Shown here piece after piece: positions 50,209 through 62,448 of a stretch of 64,000 bases of DNA; the first letter of the stretch is position 1; every line of letters begins with the position of its first letter. The position numbers were made by a program, and so were the translations under genes. The stretch is from Closterium sp. Naga37s-1 (Eukaryota > Streptophyta > Zygnematophyceae > Desmidiales > Closteriaceae). Below the pieces are notes generated by a model. The model made no database searches. It was not told the origin of the DNA and saw nothing but the letters and a program-made list of their open reading frames with translations. The stretch lies in contig CANJKZ010000926.1 of assembly GCA_947471745.1 (NCBI GenBank), positions 495,501 through 559,500 of the forward strand. The letters are read 5' to 3'.

Positions 50209-51927
50209 CTAACAGCACCAGAGTCGACAGCTACCTCGACAGGATCGACAGGGTCTACCTGGGACACACCTGAGGGGGCAGGACCCTGAGGGGGGAGGGG
50301 GTCTACCGGAGGAGGACCTGGTGCGAGGAAGAGCGGCGGGGGTGGGGAGAGGGGCAGTGCGGTAGGGAAAGAGACGGTAGTAAGAAACCGACTCGTCAAA
50401 CGTGACGTCCTGAGAGGACAGAACACGACGCGAGGTGGGGTGGTAAAACTGCCAGCCAGGCGCGTCAGGGGGGAAGCCAAGGAAGACGCAGGGAACAGCA
50501 CGGGAGGACAGCTTGTCCGCGGAAGAATCGCGGACAAAAGCTCGAGATCCCCAGACACGGAACACAGACGCATCGCCAACCTCCCCCGTCCACCGCAGAG
50601 TAGGTGTGGTCTCCGGCATGGAGACACGGGGCTTGAGGTTGAGCTGATGCGCCGCGTACCGGACCGCGAACGGCCACAGAAAATGGGGAGCAGCCGCATG
50701 GATCATGGACGTACGAGCGACGTCCATGACCATGCCAATGCGGCGCTCAGCAATCCCATTTTGCTGTGGGGAGGCCGGAAGCGTGAACGTCTGGCGGATG
50801 CCCTCCGCACGACAGAAGGCCCTCAGAAGGTCGGAGGAAAACTCACCACCTCTGTCGGAGTGCAGACGCAGAACAGGAAGGTCCGAGCCGAAACGCTCGC
50901 TGAGCTGGCGACGGGTAGCGCGGATCCAGGTGATCAACACCTCAGTGACCTCACCCTTGCGGCGCAAGGGGAAGACTGTGGTGTAACGCGAGTAGTCGTC
51001 AACGACCAGCAGAAAGTAACGCTCGTGACCCTGTCCACGGACGCGGGCTGGGCCCCACACGTCCATGTGGAGAGTCTGCAGGGGAGCCTCCGTCGGAGGG
51101 AACTCGGAGGAGTGAGGAGTGGCGCGCTGCTGTCCATCAACGCAAGGAACGCAGGTAGGGGCAGGCCCCGGCGGGAGGGGAGGGAGAGACCGGGGGAGAC
51201 CAGACACAAGGGTACGGGAGGCCATACCTCGGAGACGAGGCAGGGAGGGGTGACCAAGGCGGTGGTGCCAAAGGAGAGTCTGGTGTGACAGGAGACGACA
51301 CAAGCAGGGGGCAGACTCCGGACCAGACGTGGACGCGGCAGCAATCACCTGACCAGACGCGGCTACCTGACGAGATGCAGCAATCGGAGGAGACGCGGTA
51401 GTCAGTGTGTACAGGCTCGACCCAGGCCGATGGGTGAACGTGGCCAGGTGGCGGCCCGTCCGGGTACACGTACAGTGGGTCACACGCTGACCTCCCAGAG
51501 TGAACTGGTCAACCCACACGTCTTGGAGGTCAGCTCCACTCACCAAGTTCGTAGAGAACGAGGGGAGGTGAAGACCCGACAGTGAGCAAGACGGGGCCGC
51601 TGGACACGGCAGAACCGTGGAGGAGTGCGCAAGGACGGGGCCCCCAGAGGGGTCCGCCAGGGAGACTGCAACCGGCCGACTGAGCGGCGTGAGTGTGGTG
51701 CTGTCGCGAAAGAAGGAGCGAGAAGCACCTGAGTCAAGCGTGAAGGTGTGCAAGGCCTCAGCAGGCGCAGTACCAGAGAGAGCAGACTCACCAACACCTG
51801 GAGCAGCAGACTCACTAGCACCTGGAGCAGCAGACTCACTAGCACCTAGAGCAGCAGCCTCAATGCCCGGGTCGGGCGGAACACACAGGTAACAGTCACC
51901 CTCGGCACTAATAGTCACAGCATACAT
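50209..51927 (-). pseudogene. pol: copia-7 protease-integrase, open in copy 2
   Basis: 572 codons without a stop: LDSGASRSFFRD (protease), LLWHHRLGHPS and CVPC (GAG-pre-integrase), HMDVWGPARV, VVDDYSRY, LHSDRGGEF and PQQNGIAERRIG (integrase D, D, E), and the CVFLGFPPDAPGWQFYHP end. The codon at 51055-51057 is TGG (Trp), where copy 1 has TAG. It is separated from RT by the frame loss near 50330, so no complete pol exists here. Confidence 0.88.
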
Positions 51928-53245
51928 GGCAGCAAGGATAGCATCGAAATCAAGATCAAAGATAGCAACACCAGACCTAAGCAGATCAGCCCAGCGAGGG
52001 AGCTCAGCGGCGTCAGGAAACTGTGCACGCCAGGCGTCAGACAGGCGACCGAAACAGCGCTGCGTAGTGTGTGGCAGCCCGCACGTCTCCCCACGGTGCT
52101 CGCCGGTGCGGAGAACGTAAGCGCAGGGACCAACACCCCCAGACCTCCCACGCCCAGCGTACCACTCACGAAGCTGCAGGGGCGACGGGGCCTCACGGGA
52201 ACGCGGCTGCTGCTGTCGCTGGCTACCGCCAAAGCCTCCACGCTGCGCGGCTCCACCCCGATCAGCACCACCACCGCCACCACCCCCACCAGCACCGCCG
52301 CCGCCGCCACCTCCACCCCCGCTGCCGCTGCCTCCACCACCTCCACCTCCGCCACCGACGCCCCCACTCCTGCCACCACCCCAACCTCCACCCCCACCCC
52401 CTCCGCCTCCTCCACCGCCACCACCGCCGCCCCCGCCGTCCCCTCCACCACCCTTGCCCCCCTTGCCCTTGCCGCTGCGGCGCCTCCCACTAGGAGCAGA
52501 CGCAGCCCCGACCTCCTAGGTGCCAACGAGGTCGAGAGTTGCAGCAGAAGCAACAGAGGGCAAAAGGGGAACGGGGGAAACACCCTTCAAAGAAAGGGGC
52601 GCGAGGATCGCCGCGAGAAGCTCCTACAGCGACTATGCTAGTCTCAGCTGCAGTGAGGCGCTCCTCGAGCAGGTCGACGGTGAGCTCGGTGGGGCAAAGG
52701 GAGAGAAAGTGGTCCCTGACTGAGCGAAGGGAGTCAGGGAGACGGGTGACGAGGTAGAAGAGGGTGATGTACATGGGGGGGGGGTTCTTGGCACGAAACT
52801 AGGAGGGAAGCGCAGCGCGGTAGCGTGTGTCACTAGTGCGGAGGTGAGTGATGAGGTCAGCGACTGTGACAAAGGCGGCCAGGTCAGGGAACAAGTACGG
52901 CAGCATGAGGCGGCAAAGGGCAGCAGTGGCAGGGGAGGAGTAGCGCGCGACTACAGCGTCATACAAAGACTTAGCAGTCTTGTACTGGCCAAAGTGTGCG
53001 CGCTCAGCAGACGGCAGGTGACTACGAACAGCAAGGCGAGCAACAGCGCCACGAGTAGTCCACTGCGAGCGAACCGTACTGTCAGCAATGGCAGCAGGTG
53101 CAACAGAGGCGCCGGATGTGTGATCGAAAAGCGAGACTCCGTCCCTAGAGTCGCACTGAAGATAGAGCTGCAGGTCATCTACCCAAACGTCGAAATCGAC
53201 CGCACGACCCTCAGCATCGAAGGTAAGAACAGTAGGGCTAGCCAT
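51928..53245 (-). pseudogene. gag: copia-7 gag, copy 2
   Basis: Same as 33637-34954, including the TAG after RYRAALPS (52799-52801), the frameshift, the Gly-rich segment, LQLREWY and the CX13CX3HX4C motif. The shared defects predate the duplication. Confidence 0.8.
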
Positions 53246-54058
53246 GGCGGCAGTAGCAGCAGTACTAGCAGTAGCAGTAGGAGGAGCGCGGGGAGGGCAG
53301 CGCAGCGCAGTAGGGCAGGGCGGCGCGGTCCAGCAGAGCGGCGCGGCTCGGCAGGGCGGCGCGGCTCGGCAGGGCGGCGCGGCTCGGCAGGGCGGCGCGG
53401 CTCGGCGAGGCGGCGCGGCTCGGCTGGGCGGCGCGGCTCGGCTTGGCGGCGCGGCGCGGCAGGCAGGCGGGCGCGGCGGCGCGCTTAGCAGGGCGGGCGC
53501 TTACCACGGGCGGGTGCAGGGCAGGGCCGCGACGGGCGGTTAGGTCAGGGCCGCAACGGGGCGGCTGTAGGGCAGGGCCGCGACGAGGCGGCGGTAGAGC
53601 AGGGCCGCGACGGGGCGGCAGCAGGGCAGGGCCGCGACAAGGCGGCTGCAGGGCAGGGCCGCGACAGGGCCGCGACGAGCGGCTGAGGGCAGGGCCGCGA
53701 CGGGTGGCGGCAGGGCAGGGCTGCGACGGGCGGCGAGGTCAGGGCCGCAACGGGGGGCGGCAAGGCAGGGCCGCGACGTGCGGTTAGGTCAGGCCGCGAC
53801 GGGCGGCTAGGTCAGGCCGCGACGGGCGGCGACAGGGCAGGGCCGCGACGGGCGGCTAGGTCAGGGCCGCAACGGGCTGTTAGGGCAGGGCCGCGACGGG
53901 CCGGGAGGGCAGGGCCGCTACGGGCGGCAGTAGGGCAGGGCGCGCGACGGCGCAGGTGAGGCAGGCGCGAGGCGCGCTTCGGGCAGGGCAGGAAAAAAAC
54001 AATTATCGTGGTGGGCCCTCAAAAAAACGTTCCCACTAGGGAACCTGCTCTGAAACCA
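53246..54058 (-). other. copia-7 leader and primer site, copy 2
   Basis: Two GC-rich tandem arrays as in copy 1, with the second 16 bp shorter (near 53665). Primer site TGGTTTCAGAGCAGG next to the LTR. Confidence 0.75.
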
Positions 54059-54190
54059 TGTCAGAAAGTAGGAATGAAGAATGACTAGAATGACAGCAGT
54101 ACAGGGTTTGTATAGCAAAACCTAATTGGGCTGTACCCCATAAGGAGTGCCCCACTATAGCCTAGAGCATATAAATGCATGGTTCTGACA
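54059..54190 (-). repeat. copia-7 5' LTR, copy 2
   Basis: 132 bp; I see no difference from 35784-35915. Confidence 0.85.
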
Positions 54191-54935
54191 CTTTGAAGCC
54201 GTGCTTAAAATTTTAGCCGAACATCGGTTGCTGACGAAATGTTCAAAGTGCGAGTTTTTTCAAGACCGCTTGGATTATTTTTTGCACGTCAATTCGGAGG
54301 CTGGAGTCGAGATTGACCCAAAAAGGTTAGACAAAGTCAAAGCATGGCACCCCCAACGAACATCACTGAGATGCAGAGGTTTTTGGGGTTTGTTAATTAT
54401 GTGCGTCGGTTCGTCCCCGACATGGAACATTTAACCACTCCACTGACAACTCACTGCGGAAGGGGGTCGCTTTTATGTGCCGCCTTCTCTGCCCTGAAAA
54501 AAAAAAAAATGTTCGCCGCTCGTTATACGCATCGCCTACCCACACCGCCCATTCGAAGTGGTTACCGACGCCAGCGACATCGCCATTGGAGCAGTTCTGC
54601 TTCAGGACTTCGGCGACGGCTTCCATCGCATACGAGTCACAAAAGATTCACCCGCTCGAAAAGAATTACCCGATACACGACTGCAAAATTCTTGCGATCG
54701 TGCACGCGTTCAAAGTGTGGCGCTGTTACTTGACCGCCGCAGACGTGGCAGTACGGGCAGATTACCGATTACTACATTACCTCTGCACCCAACCCCACCT
54801 CAACCCACAATAAATCTGCTGGCTCGACATTATGGAGTCGTGTTTTCACTACACAGCCACCTATCAAATGGGTCCCTCCAACAGCGCCGACACACTAACC
54901 CGCCCGACTGCCCAAGTACACGCGATACTACTCGC
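54191..54935 (+). pseudogene. pol: gypsy RT end and RNase H, copy 2
   Basis: Same broken frames as copy 1. FLGFVNYVRRFVPDMEH is family-like here, so FFGF in copy 1 is the derived form. Confidence 0.83.
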
Positions 54936-56175
54936 CCAGATCAGGCCACTGCTCACAGGACTATTCACTCACGGCTACCAAATAGACCCATTCTTCATTG
55001 GCGGTAACTTGCTGCAATTCGCAGCAACACGAAGGGTGTATCACGTAAAAGCCAGCACCGGTCGCATCTGGGTACCGGGCTACCCCTTGCTGCGGGAAAT
55101 ATTACTACTGGAGGCACATGACAGGACCTCAGGACATTATGGAGTCGAAAAAACACGACATCAACTGGCGGTAATATCACTGGCCCGAGATGCTAACCGA
55201 CGTACAGCGACACGTGATATCGTGTCCCACCTGCTAACTCATGAAGTCATTACAACAGCGCCTGGCAGGACAATTGCAGCCGATACCGCCCCTGGAGCGT
55301 CCTTAGCAGCAGGTGACGATGGACTTCGTCACAGGGTTACTGGCTGGGGCAAGTGGAAACGACGCGATCCTCGTGGTCGTCGATCGGCTGACGTAAATGG
55401 CCCATTTCGCAGCTTGCAAGAAATCAAATCTAAGCTGGAGAAATAGCTCGACTCTACATCGCCACCGTCGTTCGCCTGCACGGTATACCAGCGGCGATCT
55501 TAAGTGACCGCAACACGAAATTCACCAGCAAATTCTGGCGGAACCTGTGGCAGCAGTTCAGCACACGACTCCAGTTCAGTTCATCGTACCACTCCGAAAC
55601 ATAACGCACCAGTCAGACAATGGAACAGATAATTCAAGCCACGTGCGACGACTCGGGAACTTGGGAACAGCAGTTGCCACTCATCGAGTTCGTGCACAAC
55701 AATTCCACATCAGCCTCCACCCAACAGTCGCCATTTTACCTAAACTACGGACAAAACCCAACAGTACCCATGATGCCGAACCCCTAGAACCCCGTCCCAC
55801 GCGCACGCGGAAGTTTTACAGGCAGCCCGGACCCGAGCAGCAGACACGATAAAAAAAATCAAACATTATTGCCAAGGGCAATGCCGACCGTCACCGCCGA
55901 CCCGTCACTTATTAGCCTGGCGATATGGTTTTACTAGACACTATGAACCTCCGCCTGCCCATCACCCCAAAATTACGCCCAAGATATTGCGGGCCATTTC
56001 GCATCAACCACATGATCGCCCCCGTGACCGCCCACCTCCTCCTGCCCATGACTGGTACGCCAGCCCGCCCTTCCACGTCAGGCTCCTTTGCCCCTACGTC
56101 CAATCGACAAGCCAACTTCCACACAGTCGCCCATCTAGCATGACACGCCCGTCGATCGAGCCAATCATCACACTC
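54936..56175 (+). pseudogene. pol: gypsy integrase and C-terminal tail, copy 2
   Basis: Same motifs and stops as 36661-37900. One visible change is VAHLA for VARLA in the tail. Confidence 0.82.
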
Positions 56176-56380
56176 GAAAAAACATAAGCCACCTAGTTCG
56201 CGACCCACGTGGAGCACGACGCATCGAGTTCCTGATTCGCTGAAGAGACCGAACGGCCACCGAAGACAACAAAGCCCCCCTGGATAAGGTTGAAACCCAC
56301 CCCGTCCTCACCGAGTACCTGCGCAACCTGAAATTCCGCGATATACACGCGCTTTCATAACGGGCCTCCCTTGGGGGCAG

Positions 56381-56527
56381 TGTAAGGAAACAACTTTTCC
56401 TTACTTCGCGTCACACTGCATACCATGTACACGACTGTTCCTACCACTATACACACAACACTAGCCCGTTACCACCTCGCGACACTCGCCTCGATACTGT
56501 TCGCGCCAACACGACCATCGCGCCCAA
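56381..56527 (+). repeat. gypsy 3' LTR, copy 2
   Basis: Starts TGTAAGGAAACAACTTTTCC, same as 38106. Confidence 0.75.
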
Positions 56528-58080
56528 ACCTCCCGCTGGTAACCCGCGACCCGGCCCTACGCTTCGACATTTCCCAACCTCGACATCAAGTCTGACAAGG
56601 CACCCTTTCGCGAGCGCGTTTCTATTGCCGTAAACACATCGCCTTTATGATTTGGCCGGTCGAACTCATATAGGATTTGTAATGCGTGGACTTACAAACC
56701 GGTCGCCTTAGGGTTGTTGGTTTGTTTAGACCATATTTCCAGCTGCTCTATGCTTTGCTGTACATGGTTACGAACGACCTTAATATAACCTTAACCTTAA
56801 CCTGGCAGGCGCCAAAGGTTCGGCTCGGCCCCACCGCTTTTGCACGGAGAGGGTGGGCGGAGTGGGACCTCCTGTGCCTCTCATCTCAACCTCGAGGCCG
56901 TGGCCTTGTCAGAGCCGAGAGGAATCACTTGGCACATCTACTGTAGTACGGGATTTCCAGAAAACGGGCCGCCGCTGGCGCCCCTTCCGCGTCAACTCTC
57001 GTCGCGTAGCACTGCCTGGGTTGCGGCACCCCCGCGCTATGTACGGCACGGTTCCACGTCAGAGTGGAGAGGAACGTGATCAGCACACCCACTGGGGCTT
57101 GGGGCACTGTGTGCCTTCGAGGCGGCGCGCCTCCCTCTTTCCCCACCGCGCTCCTTCCCGGTTGCCTCGCTAATCTTGTCGCTCGGCGGCCATCACGAAA
57201 ACTGATGGGCGCAACTGACGAGGGACTCCTCGGAAACTGCTGCGCCATCATAACGCAAGTTCATGATGCCGCTCTTACCAGCACTCGCGCCTCCCAGAGT
57301 TCCACGATCGAGAACCCTAAACCCTGGAGGGACGGAGCAGAAGTATGTAGTATATCATTGCCTATCGCATCACGATTCAGGAGCACCAGAGTTTCATTTC
57401 AGATGACGGAGACGCTCATCGCCCTTCCCATTCAAAATCATTTTCTCGACCTCTCAGCTGTTCTGGATCGAGTACCAACATGGAGCGCGCGGCACCTCTC
57501 GTTTTCGTCCTGTTCTGTAAGCCGCGTACTACTCTCTTGTCACCCTCTGTAAGCAGTAGTACTATTTTCCTGCCCTTTTGCTGCTTTTTCTCCTACCCAT
57601 GGTGACGACTCATCGATCGCGGCAGCAAAACTTGCCGCACTGATTTTTTTTCGTGTCATCGCGCGCCCCTCATGCTCCTCCCCCGTCCCGCGCTGCCTTG
57701 CACGTGCGTTCTTCACTGCCTCCTCCGCGTCTGCCTCAATCTTCCCGCCATTCTTCGCACGCCACGACAGCGCTCCAGCCGCAGCGTATGAAAATCAGGC
57801 CAAGCCCTTGGTGTGGGAAGGGAAGACTGTGAGTAAGTGTCCGATCCGCACCGCTCTTTGCCTCTTGGTTGCAGCTAGTACACAGTCGGTAGTCCTACTC
57901 CTACCCTCCTACTGCTAATGCTTCTCCTGCTACTAGTAATAGCAGCAGCAGGAGGTGGCAGGTGGCATGTGGCAGGTGCACCGAACTGGGCCACCACCTC
58001 CTCCTCTGAAGTTCAACAGATGGTTTCATGCCTCTATTGAAGTAAATGGTATGATTCGATGTGTCGCAAATGGTTTTATT
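56528..58080. other. Spacer, copy 2; possible host exon relics
   Basis: Repeat of 38253-39805. In the 120-codon open frame two SNPs relative to copy 1 (TCG/TCA near 57738 and AGT/AGC near 57771) are both synonymous Ser codons in that frame. A third SNP upstream (ATGGTG/ATGGAG near 57480) would change a residue in a different short frame. Confidence 0.5.
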
Positions 58081-59470
58081 GCAAGTATAGCTCGTAGTCT
58101 CCCTATGCTGCAACATGAAGTAACACCTGAAGAGTTGTCATCTTCGGGGTTGGGGCGAAGGTCTGGAAGAAGTCAACTCCCTCACGCTGACTGAAGCCCC
58201 TAGCAACGTGGCGCGCCTTGACAACTGGCAGTGATCCAGGCGGCCGTTTCACCTTGAAGATCCACATTCCATCGACTATGTTCGCCCCAGGCGGGGGAAC
58301 TGCGTCAATGTAAGTGCATGTGGATCTCCAAGATGCCATCTCTGGGTCCAAGGTGCCACTGAGAGGCCCACTGCCCTAACACTGCCTCACGGTACGTGCA
58401 AGGAGTCGGTATGTCAAGGGCGTCTGGGTCTCCCTCGGGGGCTAGCAGCATGGCACAGAGGTGGAGAGAAGCGGCTGCCAAAGAACTCCAGCTCAAACTG
58501 CCTGTCCTCGAGGACGTCACAGCCAAGGGCATACTCACCCCCGGCGGACAGACGATGGGCAACCACCACGCGAGTGGCATATTCAAGGCGGCGGGTGGAG
58601 GCAAAGTCAGCGACAGCGGCAGTAAGAGCTGAGATAGACGACGGGGAGGCACGAGGGTCCGTATCAAGAGAGGCGAGAACACGGGAGACAACCGGACGGA
58701 AAGTACGGTAGTAGTCAGGGATAGGGGTAGAGGAGACAAGAAGGGATGACTCAGGAGGAGACGGGAGAACAGACGCAGGTGGAGAACGACGACGACTAGA
58801 ACAAAGGAGAGCAATGCGAAGGTCGTCAACTGGAGAAGAGGAACGAGCACACGGGGGACAGGGGCGGACGCGAAAGTGCGGGACAACAGGAGGAGCGGGC
58901 TGGGAACGAGGAGGAGAGACAACAGCAGGGGACGAGTCCGGAGGAGGAAGACCGTGAGCACGAAGAGGCGGTGAGTGGTCTGAAGAGGAGGAAGGGAGAC
59001 CAAGTGTCTGAAGACCACTCAAAGGCGGGAAAAGCTGCGGCAAAAGCGCCTGCTGGGGCTACTGCGACTACTGCTGCTGCCGGTGGTGCAGCTCCTGCCG
59101 CTGCAACTCCTGCTGCTGCTGCTCAAGCTCCAGAGTCTCCTGCACCAACTTCTCTTGCTCCTCGTGCGCACGCCGAGAAGCAGCCTGGAAACACGTGTCG
59201 TGACGGTGGGGAGGTGGAGGAGCCGACGACGGAGCAGTGCCACGAGCTCCAACTCCCTCAGAACGAGTACCACAAGCGCCAGTAAGACCAACTCCAGCAC
59301 CCCCAGAACTGGCACCTCCAGTGCCGGTGCCTGCAGCTCCAACACCCCCAGTACTGGCAACCCCAGTGCCAGCACCTTCAGCGCCAATACCCTCAGAACT
59401 AGAATTTCAGTTGCAGTACCCTCAGCTCCAGCACCCCCAGAACTAGCACCTCCAGTGGCAGTACCCTCAG

Positions 59471-60657
59471 CTATAGTACTCTCAGAACCAGCACCTCCAG
59501 CACTCGTGCCGACGCCCAGAGTCCACCAACACCCCCAGAGTCCACCGCAACCTGACGCGGTAGTGCCGACGGCTTCTGCGGTGACGGCGAGGACGACTGT
59601 GGGGAAGGAGGCGGCACTTGACGCGCGACCGAGGGGAGAGGGGTAGCGTGGGACACACCTGACAGGGCAGGACCAGGGGGGGGCGGGTGTACAGGAGGAG
59701 CGGGAGGAGGAGGAGGAGGAGAGGGGGCGAGGAAAAGGGAAGGGGGGGGAACCGGGAGACCTCGATAGGGGTACCGGGCGTAATAGGACACGAACTCGTC
59801 AAAGGTGACGTCAAGAGAGTCAAGGAACCGGTGGAGGGGCGGGTGGTAAAAGGTGTAGTCAGAGGAGCCCACCGGGAACCCAAGGAGGACACAGGGGATG
59901 GCGCGAGCCGAGAGCTTGTCCGCAGAGGTGTCGCGGACAAGTGCAAGGCATCCCCAGACACGAAACTCCGACGCAACACCAGGGGACCTGGTCCAAAGAC
60001 TCGTCGGTGAAGTCTCTGGCCGTGAGACACGAGGCCAGAGGATCAGCTGGTGGGCGGCGTAGCGGACCGCGTAGGGCCACAGAAATTGGGGCGCACGGGT
60101 ATGGATCATGGAGGTGCAGGCGATCTCCATGACCAAGCCTATGCGGCGCTCAGCAACCCCATCCTGTTGTGGGGACTCCGGAAGCGTCCAGGACTGGGTG
60201 ATGCCCTGCTCGCTACAGTATCCGCGAAGAATGCCGGAGCGAATCTTCTCCCACGGTCGGAGTGAAGACAACTGACACGACGGCCATAAGTGGTCTCAGT
60301 GTCCAACAACCACCGGATCAGCGTAGAATTCACGTCGGACTTCTTCGCCAGGGGGAACACGGTGGTGTAGCGGGAATATTCGTCAACGACCACCAGAAAG
60401 AGGCTCTCCCTCTCGGGCCCAGGGCGTAGGGCGGGGCCCCAGACATTCAAGTGGAGAGTCTGGAAGGGTGTGGTGGCTGGACGAAGGGAGGAGGAGTGAG
60501 GAGTGGCGCGCAGCCAACCCTCGACGCAAGGAGTGCACGGCGGTGCAGGCAAAGGAGGGAGTGACACAAAGACGCGCGGGAGACCTGAGACAAGATCCAA
60601 GCTAGCCATGCTGCGGAGGAGAGGTAGGGACGGGTGACCAAGACGGTGGTGCCACAT
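59471..60657 (-). pseudogene. pol: copia-8 integrase and GAG-pre-integrase, copy 2
   Basis: Same motifs and frame change as copy 1: MWHHRLGHPS, CTPCVEG, LNVWGPAL, VVDEYSRY, LHSDRGRRF, then SPQQDGVAERRIG and the CVLLGFPVGSSDYTFYHP end region. The SPQQD substitution is shared, so it is older than the duplication. Confidence 0.82.
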
Positions 60658-61009
60658 GAATGTCAGGTGGGTGAGCGACCGAGAGGAGCACGACGCAGCA
60701 ACCTGACTGGACGCATCTACCGGACTAGACGCAATTACCTAGGGAGACGAAGTGTGCAGTGTGAAGAGACCAAAGCGGCCTGGCCCCCGGCTAAACGTGG
60801 CCAGTGGAGCGTAGGTGTCACCGTCGACACAGGTCCCGTCATGCTCAGACCAAGGAAACCAGACGCCGACGTGGCGGTCCTGAAGTTATCCAACACCCAC
60901 CAGGTTCCTGGAGAACGAGGGTCTGTGGAGACCAGCGAGGACACCAGAGGGGAGAGCCGGGCACGGGAGTGTGGTAGAGCTGCGTGCAACTGCTGGTCCT
61001 GAAGTAGGA

Positions 61010-61399
61010 TCAGCCAGTGCAACAGGAACCGGAGCATGTCCTGTGGTCGCGAAAGAAGTACTGAGACACGCCAGAGTCCAGCGTGAAATAGAGCGAAGCC
61101 TCAGCCGAAGGTGTACTTGGGCTAGTAGTTACACAAGCACCTACACTAGAAGCACAAGCACCTACACTAGCAACAGGCAAAGAACCTAGTCTACCAACAT
61201 GCGAGCAAACGGATTCAGCAGCACTATAGTCCACATTGGCATACATCACAGAGGCAGATTGCAAGGCAACAAACCACTCTACTGCATACATCTGAAACAA
61301 CGATGGGCCAAGAGAAAGAGCCAGCGGGCCCAGTCCGGAGAGGGGCCGTCGCCGTACTCCACGCGAAGGCGGTCCGTGAGCTGCGCAAAGCACTGTCAA
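61010..61399 (-). pseudogene. pol: copia-8 protease, copy 2
   Basis: VMYANVDYSAAESVCSHVGRLGS...SAEASLYFTLDSGVSQYFF. The 15-bp segment near 61335 restores a GDGPSPDWAR-type reading in another frame that parallels FDPSKDWAPLAR of copia-3. Confidence 0.8.
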
Positions 61400-61412
61400 G
61401 GAGGGTGAGTGC

Positions 61413-61544
61413 TGTCAAACCATATCTGTGCTAGTTGTGTGTAGGCTATAGTGGGGTAGCCCATGTGGGGTACAACCCAAGATTAGGGTTAGTACTTGTA
61501 CCCACAATTCATTCAATGCAACCATTCCTGCTTGTATCTTGACA
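61413..61544 (+). repeat. copia-9 5' LTR, copy 2
   Basis: 132 bp; I see no difference from 43117-43248. Confidence 0.85.
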
Positions 61545-62448
61545 TGGTTTCAGAGAAGTAGGTCCGTAGGACCGTTTTTTTTCCGGGCCCACCATACTTA
61601 GCTTCCGACTGCGGTTACCGCGTTACCCCACTACCTTGCGTCGCGCTGCCCTGCGCACGCCCTGCCTTGCCCCGCGTCGCGCTGCCTCGCGCACGCCCTC
61701 CCTTGCACCAGCGCCCTGCCCTGCGCCAGTGCCCTGCCCTGTGCCAGCGCCCTGCCCTGCGCCGGCGCCCTGCCCTGCGCCAGCGCCCTGCCCTGCGCCA
61801 GCGCCCTGCCCTGCGCCAGCGCCCTGCCCTGCGCCGGCGCCCTGCCCTGCGCCAGCGCCCTGCCCTGCGCCAGCGCCCTGCCCTACGCCCGCGCTGCAGC
61901 CCTGCGAGTCGCGCCCTACGGCAGCCCGCGCGTCGCGCGCTGCTGCCCCGCGCGTCGCGCCCTACGGCAGCCCAAGAGTCGCGCGCTGCTGCCTCGCGCG
62001 TCGCGCTCTGCTGCAGCCCGCGCGTCGCGCCCTAAGGCAGCCCGTCGCGTCGCGCTCTGCTGCCCCTCGCGTCACGCACTGCTGCAGCCTGCGCCAGCGC
62101 CCTGCCCTGCGCCAGCGCCCTGCCCTGCGCGCGCTGTCGCCCTGCCCTGCGCCAGCGCCCTGCCCTGCGCCCGCGCCCTGCCCTGCGCCAGCGCCCTGCC
62201 CTGCGCCAGCGCCCTGCTAAACCCTAAATAATTTTTTTTTTTTTTTTTTTTTTAAAGGGCCCTAGGTGCTTTTGCCCTAGGAGCTACTGCCTGCTGCTGC
62301 CTGCTACTGCCCTGCTGTGGCCGCGCGCTGCCCTGCTCTGGCTGCACGCCGCCCTGCTCTGGCCGCGCGCCGCCCTGCTGCTCTTACTGCTGCTACTGCC
62401 TTCACTCCGTACTGCCCTAGAGGTCGCGCTCCTCCTAGCTTGCCCGCC
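61545..62448 (+). other. copia-9 leader, copy 2
   Basis: Array of 18-bp GCCCTGCCCTGCGCCAGC units (61700-61880, 62090-62215), a T-run after CTAAACCCTAAATA, and 'ctgctactgccctgctgtggccgcgcg' repeats. Unit number differs from copy 1. Confidence 0.75.

Larger units (their letters stand above)
48157..54190 (-). mobile_element. copia-7, duplication copy 2
   Basis: Same structure as 29866-35915: RT truncated after YVDDLVFATADT (48157-49193), linker 49194-50208, protease-integrase 50209-51927, gag to 53245 (MASPTVLTFDAEG), leader, primer site, LTR 54059-54190. The leader is 16 bp shorter. Confidence 0.92.
54191..56527 (+). mobile_element. Ty3/gypsy element, 3' part, copy 2
   Basis: Repeats 35916-38252 at offset 18275: RT end, RNase H (VTDASDIAIGAVLLQD), integrase (HDRTSGHYG, SDRNTKFTSKFW), purine tract and 3' LTR from 56381. 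Small substitutions only (for example MQRFLGF, ADVAVRADYR). Confidence 0.9.
58081..61412 (-). mobile_element. copia-8, duplication copy 2
   Basis: As 39806-43116, with RT start (58103-58351), linker, integrase (59471-60271), GAG-pre-integrase (60139-60657) and protease (61010-61399). It keeps two small segments deleted in copy 1 and reads YFTLDSGVSQYFF, nearer to copia-3 (SFTLDSGASQ). Confidence 0.88.
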
